Source: Alishewanella longhuensis (GTDB taxonomy: Bacteria; Pseudomonadota; Gammaproteobacteria; Enterobacterales; Alteromonadaceae). From it: 64,000 nt of DNA. Both the position numbers and the translations under genes were made by a program. Positions 28,652 through 37,473 of this stretch are shown here, piece after piece. Every line of letters starts with the position of its first letter. Position 1 is the first letter of the stretch. Under the pieces are notes generated by a model. The model had not been told where the DNA came from. It ran no database searches and worked only from the letters and a program-made list of their open reading frames with translations. The stretch is taken from assembly GCF_014653435.1 (NCBI RefSeq), contig NZ_BNAO01000010.1, forward strand, positions 101,695 through 165,694, written 5' to 3'.

Positions 28652-29023
28652 TTAATAAAACCGCTCAAAAAGCGCAGCACCCCACACCAACGCGACTATG
28701 ACTAAAGCAACAAACACTGCTGCCGAACCCATATCTTTAGCACGACCCGACAATTCATGCCGCTCTAGCCCCACCCGATCAGTTAACGATTCGATGGCAG
28801 AATTAAGCAGCTCGACCACCAAAACTAAACACCATACTGCCATCAGTAACGCAAACTGACTTACCGAACTGGCTAACCAAACGGCGAGTGGTAGCGCCAG
28901 CAAAGTTAGCGTCGCTTCCTGACGAAAGGCTGACTCAAACTTCCAACTGGCCGCAAAACCTTGCATCGAGCAACGCGCAGCTTTAACAATACGGCCAATA
29001 CCAGTGCCATTGGGTTTTTGCAT
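28652..29023 (-). CDS. dgkA: Diacylglycerol kinase DgkA
   Basis: A 123-residue integral membrane kinase with three TM helices. Conserved active-site residues are visible in ESAFRQE and VVELLNSAIESLTDRVG and in KDMGSAAV. It recycles diacylglycerol to phosphatidic acid. It is inserted between slmA and pyrE relative to the E. coli order. Confidence 0.96.
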   Translation of the reverse strand: MQKPNGTGIGRIVKAARCSMQGFAASWKFESAFRQEATLTLLALPLAVWLASSVSQFALLMAVWCLVLVVELLNSAIESLTDRVGLERHELSGRAKDMGSAAVFVALVIVALVWGAALFERFY

Positions 29024-29182
29024 GAGCTATCCTTTCCTTATCCATAATCTCAAGCGCAGCGCCACAGTCAGAACTGTACTCACTGACAGGCTTATTCAAG
29101 CGATATTGGTATTCCCTGCAATACCGCTTGTTCAGAAGTTAACGCCAGATACAGCTTAACCGGGCATTATTGCGCTAATGTG

Positions 29183-29827
29183 TTATGCCACACCGTATTG
29201 AGCACGGTAAGCTTTTACAGCGTCTAAATGCTCGGCGAGCTCCGGTTTATCGGCCAAAAAGCTAATTAAATCTGGCAAGCTAATAATGGAAATAACCTTG
29301 GTGTTGAAATCGCGCTCTACTTCCTGAATCGCCGATAACTCGCCCTGGCCGCGCTCTTGCCTGTCCAGCGCAATCAACACCCCCGTTAGCTCAGCACCTT
29401 GTGCCTGAATTAACTGCATCGACTCTCGAATCGCCGTACCGGCGGTGATCACATCATCCACCAGCATAATGCGGCCTTTTAAGGGTGAACCAACCAAGTT
29501 GCCGCCTTCACCATGGGTTTTCGCTTCTTTGCGATTAAAGCAATATGGCACATCGCGATCATGATGATCAGCTAAAGCAACAGCCGTAGTCGTCGCAATA
29601 GGAATGCCTTTATAAGCTGGGCCAAATAGCACATCAAACTCAAGACCGCTGTCCTGCAGTGCTGCGGCATAAAAACGGCCTAACTTGGCTAAATCACTGC
29701 CGGTATTAAACAGCCCGGCATTAAAAAAATACGGGCTGGTACGGCCTGATTTTAGTGTAAAACTGCCAAACTTTAATACCTGGCGCGACAGTGCAAATTC
29801 AATAAATTCACGTTGAAAAGCTTTCAT
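29183..29827 (-). CDS. pyrE: Orotate phosphoribosyltransferase
   Basis: A 214-residue PyrE that converts orotate and PRPP to OMP in pyrimidine synthesis. The PRPP loop [16 protein letters not shown] is intact. It follows rph by two bases, so rph-pyrE is an operon as in E. coli. Confidence 0.97.
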   Translation of the reverse strand: MKAFQREFIEFALSRQVLKFGSFTLKSGRTSPYFFNAGLFNTGSDLAKLGRFYAAALQDSGLEFDVLFGPAYKGIPIATTTAVALADHHDRDVPYCFNRKEAKTHGEGGNLVGSPLKGRIMLVDDVITAGTAIRESMQLIQAQGAELTGVLIALDRQERGQGELSAIQEVERDFNTKVISIISLPDLISFLADKPELAEHLDAVKAYRAQYGVA

Positions 29828-29829
29828 CT

Positions 29830-30549
29830 TTACTCCTTACCCAGCACCTGTTTTTGCGCTTTAACAATATCAGTAATGGCCGCACTGCCCAGCGCCAACA
29901 TTTGCTGCATTTCCTCAAAGCTAAAAGGCGCTTCTTCGGCTGTGCCCTGAATTTCAATAATCTGGCCGGTTTCGGTCATCACCAGGTTCATATCGGTTTC
30001 AGCAGCAGAGTCTTCAGCGTAATCTAAATCGGCTACCGCGTTGCCCTGATACATGCCAACTGAAACGGCAGCAACCATAAATTTTAACGGGTTAGTTTTT
30101 AACAAGCCTTTTGCCTGCATATAGCTAAAGGCATCCACTAACGCAACACAGGCACCGGTAATAGACGCCGTGCGGGTACCGCCATCAGCCTGAATGACGT
30201 CACAATCGATAGTAATCGTATTTTCACCCAACAGGCTTAAGTCAACTGCGGTGCGCAGCGCACGGCCGATTAAACGCTGAATTTCCATAGTGCGGCCACC
30301 TTGCTTGCCGCGTGCCGCTTCACGATCATTACGGCTATGGGTAGCACGTGGCAGCATGCCGTACTCAGCGGTGATCCAGCCTTGGCCTTTGCCTTTTAAA
30401 AAGCGCGGCACGCCTTCTACCACACTGGCAGTACAAATCACCTTGGTATTGCCAAATTCCACCAAAACCGACCCTTCGGCGTGGGCAGTAAAATTGCGGG
30501 TAAAAGAAAGAGGACGGATCTGACTGGCGATTCTGCCACTTGGACGCAT
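29830..30549 (-). CDS. rph: Ribonuclease PH
   Basis: A 239-residue RNase PH, a phosphorolytic 3' exoribonuclease trimming tRNA precursors. The start MRPSGR and the segments [21 protein letters not shown] and [18 protein letters not shown] are diagnostic. The C-terminus is full length, so it is not the truncated form known from E. coli K-12. Confidence 0.97.
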   Translation of the reverse strand: MRPSGRIASQIRPLSFTRNFTAHAEGSVLVEFGNTKVICTASVVEGVPRFLKGKGQGWITAEYGMLPRATHSRNDREAARGKQGGRTMEIQRLIGRALRTAVDLSLLGENTITIDCDVIQADGGTRTASITGACVALVDAFSYMQAKGLLKTNPLKFMVAAVSVGMYQGNAVADLDYAEDSAAETDMNLVMTETGQIIEIQGTAEEAPFSFEEMQQMLALGSAAITDIVKAQKQVLGKE

Positions 30550-30694
30550 AAGGCTACTCCTGACTAATAAATTAATGGCTATTATAGGAGTTAAGGCCGC
30601 TTAGGGCTATCCATTCGCCAAAATCAGCCCAATTAAACGAAAGTCAGGTATACTTCAAAACACTTAATTTTCGTTAGTTGTTTGGAAGCCCAGT

Positions 30695-31555
30695 ATGATT
30701 CATAGCATGACCGCCTTTGCCCGCCACGAAACCAAAGCCAGCTGGGGCACTGCCCAGTGGGAAATTCGCTCAGTTAACCAACGTTACTTAGAATCTTACT
30801 TTCGGCTACCTGAACAATTTCGTGGTTTAGAAAGCCTACTGCGCGACAAACTGCGCAATAGCCTGCAACGCGGCAAAATTGAAGTGAATTTACGGTATCA
30901 GGCTAATCAGGCTGCGGGCGAGCTAACACTAAACGAGGTGTTTGCTGAGCAATTACTACATAAAGCTCAGCAACTGCTACAAAAAGCCCCCCAAGCCACA
31001 CTAAACATTGCCGACATTTTGCGCTGGCCAGGCGTAATGGAGACACCAACCGAAGACTTAGACGCGCTGCAAGGCGAATTACTGGCCGGTTTTGATGCCG
31101 CCTTACAAGACTTTTTAGCCGGTCGCGGCCGCGAAGGTGTGGCCATTGAAGAGATGATCCAGCAACGCTTAACCGCCATTGGCGAACGCGTGGCCTTTGT
31201 GCGGGAACATTTACCGCAAGCCATGCAATGGCAACGCGACCGTATCACCAACCGCCTAAATGAGATTAAAGCCGACTTAGACCAAAACCGCCTCGAGCAA
31301 GAAATGGCCTTTTTAGCCTCTAAATCCGACGTAGCCGAAGAGCTAGACCGCCTCGACGCACACATTAAAGAAACCCGCCACACCCTAAAAAAAGGCGGCG
31401 CCTGCGGCCGTCGCTTAGATTTTATGATGCAAGAGTTTAACCGCGAAGCGAATACGCTGTCATCGAAAGCTATCAGCACTGAGATTACCAATGCGGCAGT
31501 GGAGCTTAAGGTGTTGATAGAACAGATGCGGGAGCAGATCCAGAATATTGAATAA
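30695..31555 (+). CDS. yicC: YicC-family endoribonuclease
   Basis: A 286-residue YicC homologue (MIHSMTAFARHE start; LEQEMAFLASKSDVAEELDR; GRRLDFMMQEFNREANTLSSK near the end). YicC has been reported as an endoribonuclease that promotes decay of certain small RNAs. It is divergent from rph. It is the last member of the conserved cluster before the accessory region. Confidence 0.95.
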   Translation: MIHSMTAFARHETKASWGTAQWEIRSVNQRYLESYFRLPEQFRGLESLLRDKLRNSLQRGKIEVNLRYQANQAAGELTLNEVFAEQLLHKAQQLLQKAPQATLNIADILRWPGVMETPTEDLDALQGELLAGFDAALQDFLAGRGREGVAIEEMIQQRLTAIGERVAFVREHLPQAMQWQRDRITNRLNEIKADLDQNRLEQEMAFLASKSDVAEELDRLDAHIKETRHTLKKGGACGRRLDFMMQEFNREANTLSSKAISTEITNAAVELKVLIEQMREQIQNIE

Positions 31556-31592
31556 CATTCACTCCTTTTTCTAAACGTTTCAATTTCCACCC

Positions 31593-31623
31593 AAGCCCTG
31601 ATTTAACAGGGCTTTATATTTTT
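31593..31623 (+). terminator. Intrinsic terminator of yicC
   Basis: Stem AAGCCCTG/CAGGGCTT with a six-base loop, followed by TATATTTTT. It lies about 38 bases after the yicC stop and marks the edge of the accessory segment. Confidence 0.85.
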
Positions 31624-31708
31624 GCGTTGCCCTATCTCATTTCAGAACGTTACATCTTTTAGAATAACTACATAACTTAACTTGTCTCCCACTACAGTTT
31701 AGATACCC

Positions 31709-34700
31709 TTAGCCCACTGCTAACTTTGCCGCTTGTTGCCACATAAAGTCAGGCATGGGTTCTTTTAGCTGCCAGGTGATGTTCATGGGTTGTGAGCCAG
31801 TATGCGAGACATAGTCTACTTCACCAAAATTGACGAACCCCATGGTGCGGCCATACTCATCACTGGTTTGCTCACGCACAAACAAGACTATGCGCTTTCG
31901 CAGTTTTTGCTGCTGAACATACTCTAAACCACGGCCACGATCGGGTCTGGCACTATTTTGCGACTGCCAATGAAACAGGTGCTCATTGATGGCATAGTCG
32001 TGATACATGGTGGTTGGCGAGAAGTGTTTTTCGTTTTTATCTAAGGTAACAAACAGTAGCTCGATATTTTGTTCTTTCAGTACCAATACACCTTCGCGCG
32101 CAGGGGCTTGTTTTTCAAACGTGGTTGCACCAAAAGCCACCAATATTTGCTCGCGAGCATAACGGGCATGCAGCCTTAATGGCACGTCAGGTAAATTTTC
32201 CATACTCAGTTGCTGGTGCTTGGTTTGCGCTAATTGCTGGTTCAGCACATCAAACAGTTCCGCCTTAATACCCAGTTTATTTAACTTAGCAAGGCTCTGT
32301 GCTAACGAGGTAAAGCCAGACTCTGTGCCTGTTTTTTGCCAAAAATCATAATGGCACATTAAGGCATAACGGGTGGTGTTAGCCGTCATGGCAAAATTAT
32401 TTAGGCAAAGCTGTTTTAGAAAACTTAAGTAATGATGATCATCACAGGTCAGAATTCGGTTAAAAATGGCTCTTTTGCAGATATTAAACCAATTGTCATC
32501 AGGGCTTTGCTCTTGGATAGAATGTTGTGTTCTTTGTACCAAGTCAGCCCAACAACCGCGTTTATAAAGTTCATGCAAATTAATAAAGGGATGTTGGCTT
32601 AAGAAATTACTTAGCGTTAACGGTAACGTTGAGTGCTGCGGATACTGCCGGATAAGCGCCAATAATCGAGTTAATGTCAGCGTAGCTTGGCGAATATTGC
32701 TAAGTACCATTTCCTCAGTGCGTTTAGTTAACTCAATGCGGCAGCCCAGTGGTGCGTGCGGAAAACCTTGTTTTATTTCTTCGCTAATGGCGCGGTTTGT
32801 TCGGCCAATTAAGGCTCGAAACTTATGCGCAAAGTCATATTCGGGGCGCGAGTTGCCAACAAAATCCAGTACAGTACAACATTGTTTGCCATCAGCTAAC
32901 CGCAAGCCCCGCCCTAATTGCTGTAGGAAAATCGTTAAGCTCTCCGTTGGCCGCAAAAACAATAAGGTATCCACTTCGGGGATATCGACACCCTCATTAA
33001 AAATATCCACAACACACAGCACATTGATTTGCCCTGAGCGAATGGCCTGCTGCTTTTGCTGTCGCTCCTGGCTGTTATCACTGGTCAGCACATCGGCCTT
33101 AATCCCTTTCAGCAAGAATTGCTGTGCCATATAGGCTGCATGATCTTTGCTAACGCAAAAAGCCAGCGCTTTCATGTTGCTAAGGTCAGTAATTATTTCC
33201 TGCATACTCAGCAAAATCTTGTTCACCCGAACCTGATTATGGGTATAGAGATTGGTTAACTGCGCAATATCATAGCGCCCGCGCGCCCATGAGATGCTGC
33301 GTAAATCGGTATCATCGTCAATACCAAAATACTGAAACGGACATAGATGGCGGCGGTTAATCGCTTCAGGCAAGCGAATTTCTGCCGCAATCACACCACC
33401 AAAGTCCGCTAAAATATCACCACCATCATGCCGCTCAGGTGTGGCCGTTAAACCTAACAAAATGGCAGGGGAAAAATAGGCTAAAACCGCACGGTAACTT
33501 TGCGCGGTGATATGATGTACTTCATCGATCACAATATAATCGTAATAATCGGCGGTAAGGTTCAGTTGGCTTAGCTGATTATTTAAGGTTTGAATAGACA
33601 CAAACAATTGTCGGTAATGGGCTGGCGAATGACCGCCTACCCACAGCTCACCAAAACCACTGTTGCGTAACACACCACGATAAGCCGCTCGGGCTTGCAG
33701 TAAGATCTCTTCCCGATGTGCCACAAACAAAAAATGCGCTTGCGGTTTGGTTTTAACAAAACGGGCAAAATCAAAGGCAGAGATCAGCGTTTTGCCTGTT
33801 CCTGTTGCGGCGACCACTAAGTTTTTATAACGCTGATGGACACTGCGCTCTACCGCCAGCTGTTCTAAAATCTCGCGCTGATGCGCAAAGGGCGTGAGAT
33901 CAAAAAAGTGGCTTTGCGCATGTTCACCGCTGCTTCGCTGTTTTTGTAATGCTGTTTTTAGTTTTTCCTTGCAAACAGCGTCACCACTAAAAGGCTCAAA
34001 ATCGTTAGAAGCCCAGTAGGTTTCAAAGGTACTCAACGATTTATTGATAATATGCGGAATTTCTTGCGAAGTGATTTTCAAATTCCATTCTAAGCCACTG
34101 GTTAAGGCAGAATTCGACAGATTAGATGAGCCAATATAGCCCGTGTGATAACCGGTATTACGCAAGAATAAATAACTCTTAGCGTGTAAGCGCTCACGCT
34201 CAGTATTATAACTGAGCTTTACTTCGGTATTGGGCAAGCTAGCCAGATACTCAACCGCTTTGGCATCGGTCGCGCCCATATAGGAGGTGGTGATAATTTT
34301 TAACTCGCGGCCACTGGCGGTAAAGGCTTCAAGCTCTTTTCGAAAGATCCGAATCCCTGCCCACTTGATAAAAGAGACTAACCAGTAAATTTTATCAGCC
34401 GATAAAATTTCGCGCTTTAGTTCAGATTCCATTGATAAGCCGGCATTGCTACCACAAAAAAGCTCGCTTTGGCTAAGCCCTGTCAGCGGGAAAATATCAC
34501 TAATATAGCTTTTTAAGTCGGCGGCAACCGGGTTTTCCAGTTCGTAGAGCGCAGTTAAAATTTTACCTTGGCTACACAGCAAATTCTCATCGATAAAATC
34601 TTTATCTTGAATTTGCGACTTTAACCACAGTAATAATTGATTGGATAAGTCAATTTGCTGCTGCAAACGATTATCACTGGCAGGCACCGCCTCAATGGCG

Positions 34701-34849
34701 TATTCCAAAATATGGGATAAAAAACGCGATAGCCAAATGGATGCCTCAGCGCTCGTTAGCTCACGTTCTCCCACATAAAACTTGTCACGATCAAGGCGGT
34801 TAGCGACTAACTGAGTGATAAGTTGCTCGTAAATGCCGATCTGTTGCAT
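31709..34849 (-). CDS. PLD-nuclease / superfamily 2 helicase / DUF3427 protein
   Basis: A protein of about 1046 residues (start at ATG 34849, AAGGA upstream, family-like MQQIGIYEQLITQLV; ATG 34912 is possible). An N-terminal phospholipase D-like domain shows HAKSYLFLRN (about 222-231) and GSSNLSNSAL. A DEAD/DEAH-type helicase follows with Walker A AATGTGKT (about 347-354), DEVH (about 442-445) and a C-terminal helicase half ending QQLGRGLR. The rest fits DUF3427. Such proteins are frequent in variable islands, and a role in defence against foreign DNA is plausible. It is divergent from the small genes and WYL regulator that follow. Confidence 0.85.
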   Translation of the reverse strand: MQQIGIYEQLITQLVANRLDRDKFYVGERELTSAEASIWLSRFLSHILEYAIEAVPASDNRLQQQIDLSNQLLLWLKSQIQDKDFIDENLLCSQGKILTALYELENPVAADLKSYISDIFPLTGLSQSELFCGSNAGLSMESELKREILSADKIYWLVSFIKWAGIRIFRKELEAFTASGRELKIITTSYMGATDAKAVEYLASLPNTEVKLSYNTERERLHAKSYLFLRNTGYHTGYIGSSNLSNSALTSGLEWNLKITSQEIPHIINKSLSTFETYWASNDFEPFSGDAVCKEKLKTALQKQRSSGEHAQSHFFDLTPFAHQREILEQLAVERSVHQRYKNLVVAATGTGKTLISAFDFARFVKTKPQAHFLFVAHREEILLQARAAYRGVLRNSGFGELWVGGHSPAHYRQLFVSIQTLNNQLSQLNLTADYYDYIVIDEVHHITAQSYRAVLAYFSPAILLGLTATPERHDGGDILADFGGVIAAEIRLPEAINRRHLCPFQYFGIDDDTDLRSISWARGRYDIAQLTNLYTHNQVRVNKILLSMQEIITDLSNMKALAFCVSKDHAAYMAQQFLLKGIKADVLTSDNSQERQQKQQAIRSGQINVLCVVDIFNEGVDIPEVDTLLFLRPTESLTIFLQQLGRGLRLADGKQCCTVLDFVGNSRPEYDFAHKFRALIGRTNRAISEEIKQGFPHAPLGCRIELTKRTEEMVLSNIRQATLTLTRLLALIRQYPQHSTLPLTLSNFLSQHPFINLHELYKRGCWADLVQRTQHSIQEQSPDDNWFNICKRAIFNRILTCDDHHYLSFLKQLCLNNFAMTANTTRYALMCHYDFWQKTGTESGFTSLAQSLAKLNKLGIKAELFDVLNQQLAQTKHQQLSMENLPDVPLRLHARYAREQILVAFGATTFEKQAPAREGVLVLKEQNIELLFVTLDKNEKHFSPTTMYHDYAINEHLFHWQSQNSARPDRGRGLEYVQQQKLRKRIVLFVREQTSDEYGRTMGFVNFGEVDYVSHTGSQPMNITWQLKEPMPDFMWQQAAKLAVG

Positions 34850-35029
34850 ACCAGTCCTTGTGTTGGCAGGGGAATCCCTAAACTTGGCTATGTTCGTAAA
34901 TAGCCTCAACATAATTGATAGTGAATCTTACCAACTAAGGCTTTTTCAGCAAGCGCATTTACCTTTAGTCAGTAAAGAAAATGAACAAAAACATGCATGA
35001 AGATAGGCCAAGTTCTATAAACTTCAATC

Positions 35030-35347
35030 CTACTGCCGATTAAACGCCGGCTCTTCAAAGTAAGCATAATCACCCAGTTGCAAAGCCTGCTGGCGGCGCG
35101 CTTGGGCTGAGGGCTTTCGTTCGGCAATGCTGATCCCAAATACCTCTATGTGTACCTTTTCCATTAGTTGCTGCACTTGTTGGCGGCTGCATAGCTGTAA
35201 TAGCTCACCGGCATGAATAAAGCCTTGTGTGCGCAAGCGTTGTTCGTGGTTATCTTTGCCGGCTTTGCCGGCTTTGCTGGCTTGGAACAGATCGCGAAAT
35301 TGCGCTTCTAAGGTTATTAAGAATAGATCTTGCTGTAGCATGCTCAT
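35030..35347 (-). CDS. Orphan small protein upstream of the helicase gene
   Basis: A 105-residue protein of unknown function with an excellent ribosome binding site (AAAGGAGG, 35352-35359). It is hydrophilic and helical with no membrane segment. Residues about 25-31 carry a KAG repeat encoded by a nine-base tandem repeat. It is the first gene before the helicase on the same strand (181-base gap), so they may share a message. Confidence 0.65.
   Translation of the reverse strand: MSMLQQDLFLITLEAQFRDLFQASKAGKAGKDNHEQRLRTQGFIHAGELLQLCSRQQVQQLMEKVHIEVFGISIAERKPSAQARRQQALQLGDYAYFEEPAFNRQ
35254..35281. repeat. Nine-base tandem repeat inside the 105-residue gene
   Basis: Three consecutive copies of TTTGCCGGC (the last reads TTTGCTGGC). 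The unit is a multiple of three, so copy changes would add or remove Lys-Ala-Gly steps without shifting the frame. Confidence 0.8.
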
Positions 35348-35648
35348 TTAACCTCCTTTGGTAATTGGCATCCTTGCCTGTTTGTCCCTGCGCGTCCAAG
35401 CGAATAGCATCCTTTTGAATAGCATCCTTGCCAGTAGCGTCCTGCTAGTTTGTCCATACCCTGTCATGGTCAATGACATGTCATCCATGAGTCACCATCT
35501 TAGACTTTTTGTTATTTCACACCATACTGTGCAGACACTCAGTGTATGTTTTTCAGGCAGATGTTTTTTGGCCTTTGCGCCAAGCCCTTTAAGACGTTCG
35601 CGCACTGGCTTAGAGTTGGCGTATACCCAAACATCAAGCGAGCTAATC
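35348..35648. promoter_or_regulatory. Divergent control region with perfect palindrome
   Basis: This 301-base gap lies between the minus-strand orphan/helicase genes and the plus-strand orphan/WYL genes. It contains a 12-base perfect palindrome ATGACATGTCAT (35473-35484) within a wider TGTCATGG...CCATGA symmetry, and a repeated GCATCCTTGCC (near 35369 and 35425). Position and symmetry make it a candidate operator for the WYL regulator. The open frame running in from 35358 is rejected as a gene start. Confidence 0.5.
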
Positions 35649-35954
35649 ATGAACAACCAACCTATTTGTGCTGAGGATTTACCCCGGCTAATACGTTTAC
35701 AAGAACTGTGTAAAACCATGAATGCTATTGAGCACTTAGCTGCAGCGCGGCAAGATAAAGTGGTGTATGCTGGGCGTATTTGGCGCTATGCCGATTTAGT
35801 TTATTTAGGTTATGAGTATTATGTGCTGGCCATTCCTTATGGCTTAAAAGTGGATAACTTTTGCCAGTGGTTAGCGGCGGAGCAAGCCATTCTTCAGCAG
35901 TTTAATTTAGCTTGGCCGGTTGCCACCTTAACTGCCGCAACGGCCGAAGCCTAG
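35649..35954 (+). CDS. Orphan small protein before WYL regulator
   Basis: A 101-residue protein (ATG 35649) with no family recognised. It is mixed alpha/beta with an aromatic core (YAGRIWRYADLVYLGYEYYV). It has no signal peptide. It precedes the WYL gene by 54 bases on the same strand, so it is probably cotranscribed. A partner role with the regulator or the neighbouring helicase is only suggested by position. Confidence 0.65.
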   Translation: MNNQPICAEDLPRLIRLQELCKTMNAIEHLAAARQDKVVYAGRIWRYADLVYLGYEYYVLAIPYGLKVDNFCQWLAAEQAILQQFNLAWPVATLTAATAEA

Positions 35955-36008
35955 AACCTAGTTAATGCATGTGTGTATGCTAAGCAGACACATTTTACAG
36001 GAGTTTAT

Positions 36009-36923
36009 ATGCAAAACCCTCAACCACAGCCCCCACTTTCAACAGATAACCGTAGTAGCCTAGACGCCAGTGGCTGGCCGCTGCGCTGGGAGCTGTTAAT
36101 GCGTTACCGGCTAATTGAAATTGTCGCGCTATGGGAAGGCCGTTTAACCACCAATCATTTATGTAATAGTTTTGGTATCGCACGCCAGCAGGCATCCAAA
36201 GATATTAACGCCTATTTGCGCGATATTGCGCCGGGTAATCTGGTGTATGACGGCAAACTAAAAGGCTATAAACCGGCTGCCAGTTTTACCCCCAAAGTCA
36301 CCAGTGGCCTGGCCGATGAATACCTGCATGCGCTAGCCAGCACCAAAGATTTTGCCCACACCTTTAGCCAGCTTGATTTAGGCTTTGCCCATACCGAAAT
36401 GCTGACGCCACCACTACGCCAAGTAAACCCGGATATTTTGCGGGCACTGGTGCAGGCCGCGCGGGACGGTAAAAAGATCGATATGGGTTATGTGTCGCTT
36501 ACCAGCCCAGATGAAGAAAGCCGCATTATTGCCCCGCATACACTGGTCTGCACGCCACTACGCTGGCATGTACGCGCCTACTGCGAGAAAAACCGCGATT
36601 TTCGGGATTTTGTGCTTAGCCGCTTTCGCGGCATACATGGCATTGAAGGCGATGCCGAGATGACTAAAGAGCAGGATGAACGCTGGAATACCACTATTGA
36701 TATCGTGCTGGTGCCGGACTCCCGCTTAACCGACTATCAAAAAGCCATTATTGCCGAAGATTACAATATGCAACACGGCAAGCGGGTGTTCTCCGTGCGC
36801 TCTGCGCTGGTACCTTATGCCGTGCAGGCGCTAAATCTAGATTTAGCCAAAATAGAAGCGCGCCCAGAAGCGCAGCAAATTATGGTGGCGAACTTGGATG
36901 AGGTGAAGCGGCATGCGTTTTGA
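36009..36923 (+). CDS. WYL-domain transcriptional regulator, BrxR/CapW-like
   Basis: A 304-residue protein (ATG 36009, CAGGAG just upstream). The N-terminal winged HTH (about residues 18-80: RYRLIEIVALWEGRLTTNHL, FGIARQQASKDINAYL) is followed by a WYL domain (about 130-220, IDMGYVSLTSPDEESRIIAP) and a C-terminal WCX-like domain. Order and sequence match the BrxR/CapW group, repressors found with BREX, CBASS and other phage-defence genes. It probably binds the palindrome in the divergent region upstream. Confidence 0.85.
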   Translation: MQNPQPQPPLSTDNRSSLDASGWPLRWELLMRYRLIEIVALWEGRLTTNHLCNSFGIARQQASKDINAYLRDIAPGNLVYDGKLKGYKPAASFTPKVTSGLADEYLHALASTKDFAHTFSQLDLGFAHTEMLTPPLRQVNPDILRALVQAARDGKKIDMGYVSLTSPDEESRIIAPHTLVCTPLRWHVRAYCEKNRDFRDFVLSRFRGIHGIEGDAEMTKEQDERWNTTIDIVLVPDSRLTDYQKAIIAEDYNMQHGKRVFSVRSALVPYAVQALNLDLAKIEARPEAQQIMVANLDEVKRHAF

Positions 36924-36981
36924 TGACAAGTCGGCTCTAAACTCTGCTGATGCCAATTAAGATAATCTCAAATCGGTGACA

Positions 36982-37473
36982 TTACCGATAATTTGAAAAT
37001 TGCATCAGGCGCTGTTTAGCAAGAGTCCATGGCAGGCGACGCCCGGCCTTTGCCATTTTATCGTAAGCAGCTTGCGCCTCAACAACTGTAAGCATGCCAT
37101 GCGTGACAAGCTGCTCGACAACCCATAGCGTCCCTTGAACCAATATCGCTTCTTTTTCGGCAGCCTTCCTAAGCGCTATATCGCCGGTAAGAAGCGGGCA
37201 CTGTTCTTGTCTGGCCAACGCAAGTGCGAAGCAATCATTCATGCTGGGGCCCGTATATTTTTGCCTCAATTCAAAGGAATACATCATAGACTCAGGGTTT
37301 AACTCACCCAGAGACAAGCCTAAATCAATTAGAAAGCCGTGTTGCTCACTCAGCTCCTCATGAAATAACACATCAGGAACTTTGAATTGGTAGGGCAAAT
37401 TGAAAAAGACCTCCAGCAACTGGCCTTCCTCGAGATCAATGAGAATATTGGCATCACTGATCAACAAGTACAT
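36982..37473 (-). CDS. PIN-domain protein, probable toxin
   Basis: A 163-residue PIN-fold nuclease candidate. Acidic residues typical of the active site are visible in SDANILIDLEEG (Asp7), SMNDCFALALA and LLTGDIALRKAA. It starts on the base after the stop of the Xre-ImmA gene, so the two are translated together. The pair resembles Xre-COG2856 / PIN toxin-antitoxin modules proposed from comparative genomics; the toxin role is inferred. Confidence 0.8.
   Translation of the reverse strand: MYLLISDANILIDLEEGQLLEVFFNLPYQFKVPDVLFHEELSEQHGFLIDLGLSLGELNPESMMYSFELRQKYTGPSMNDCFALALARQEQCPLLTGDIALRKAAEKEAILVQGTLWVVEQLVTHGMLTVVEAQAAYDKMAKAGRRLPWTLAKQRLMQFSNYR

Noticed and set aside
32697..33134. Long plus-strand frame inside the helicase gene
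   Set aside because: It is antisense to conserved helicase motifs and has no ribosome binding site or family features; the same applies to the other long antisense frames, such as 39139-39738 in fic.
35358..35648. Long N-terminal extension of the 101-residue gene
   Set aside because: It runs through the palindromic control region, has no ribosome binding site at its start and reads as low-quality protein sequence; the ATG at 35649 is better.
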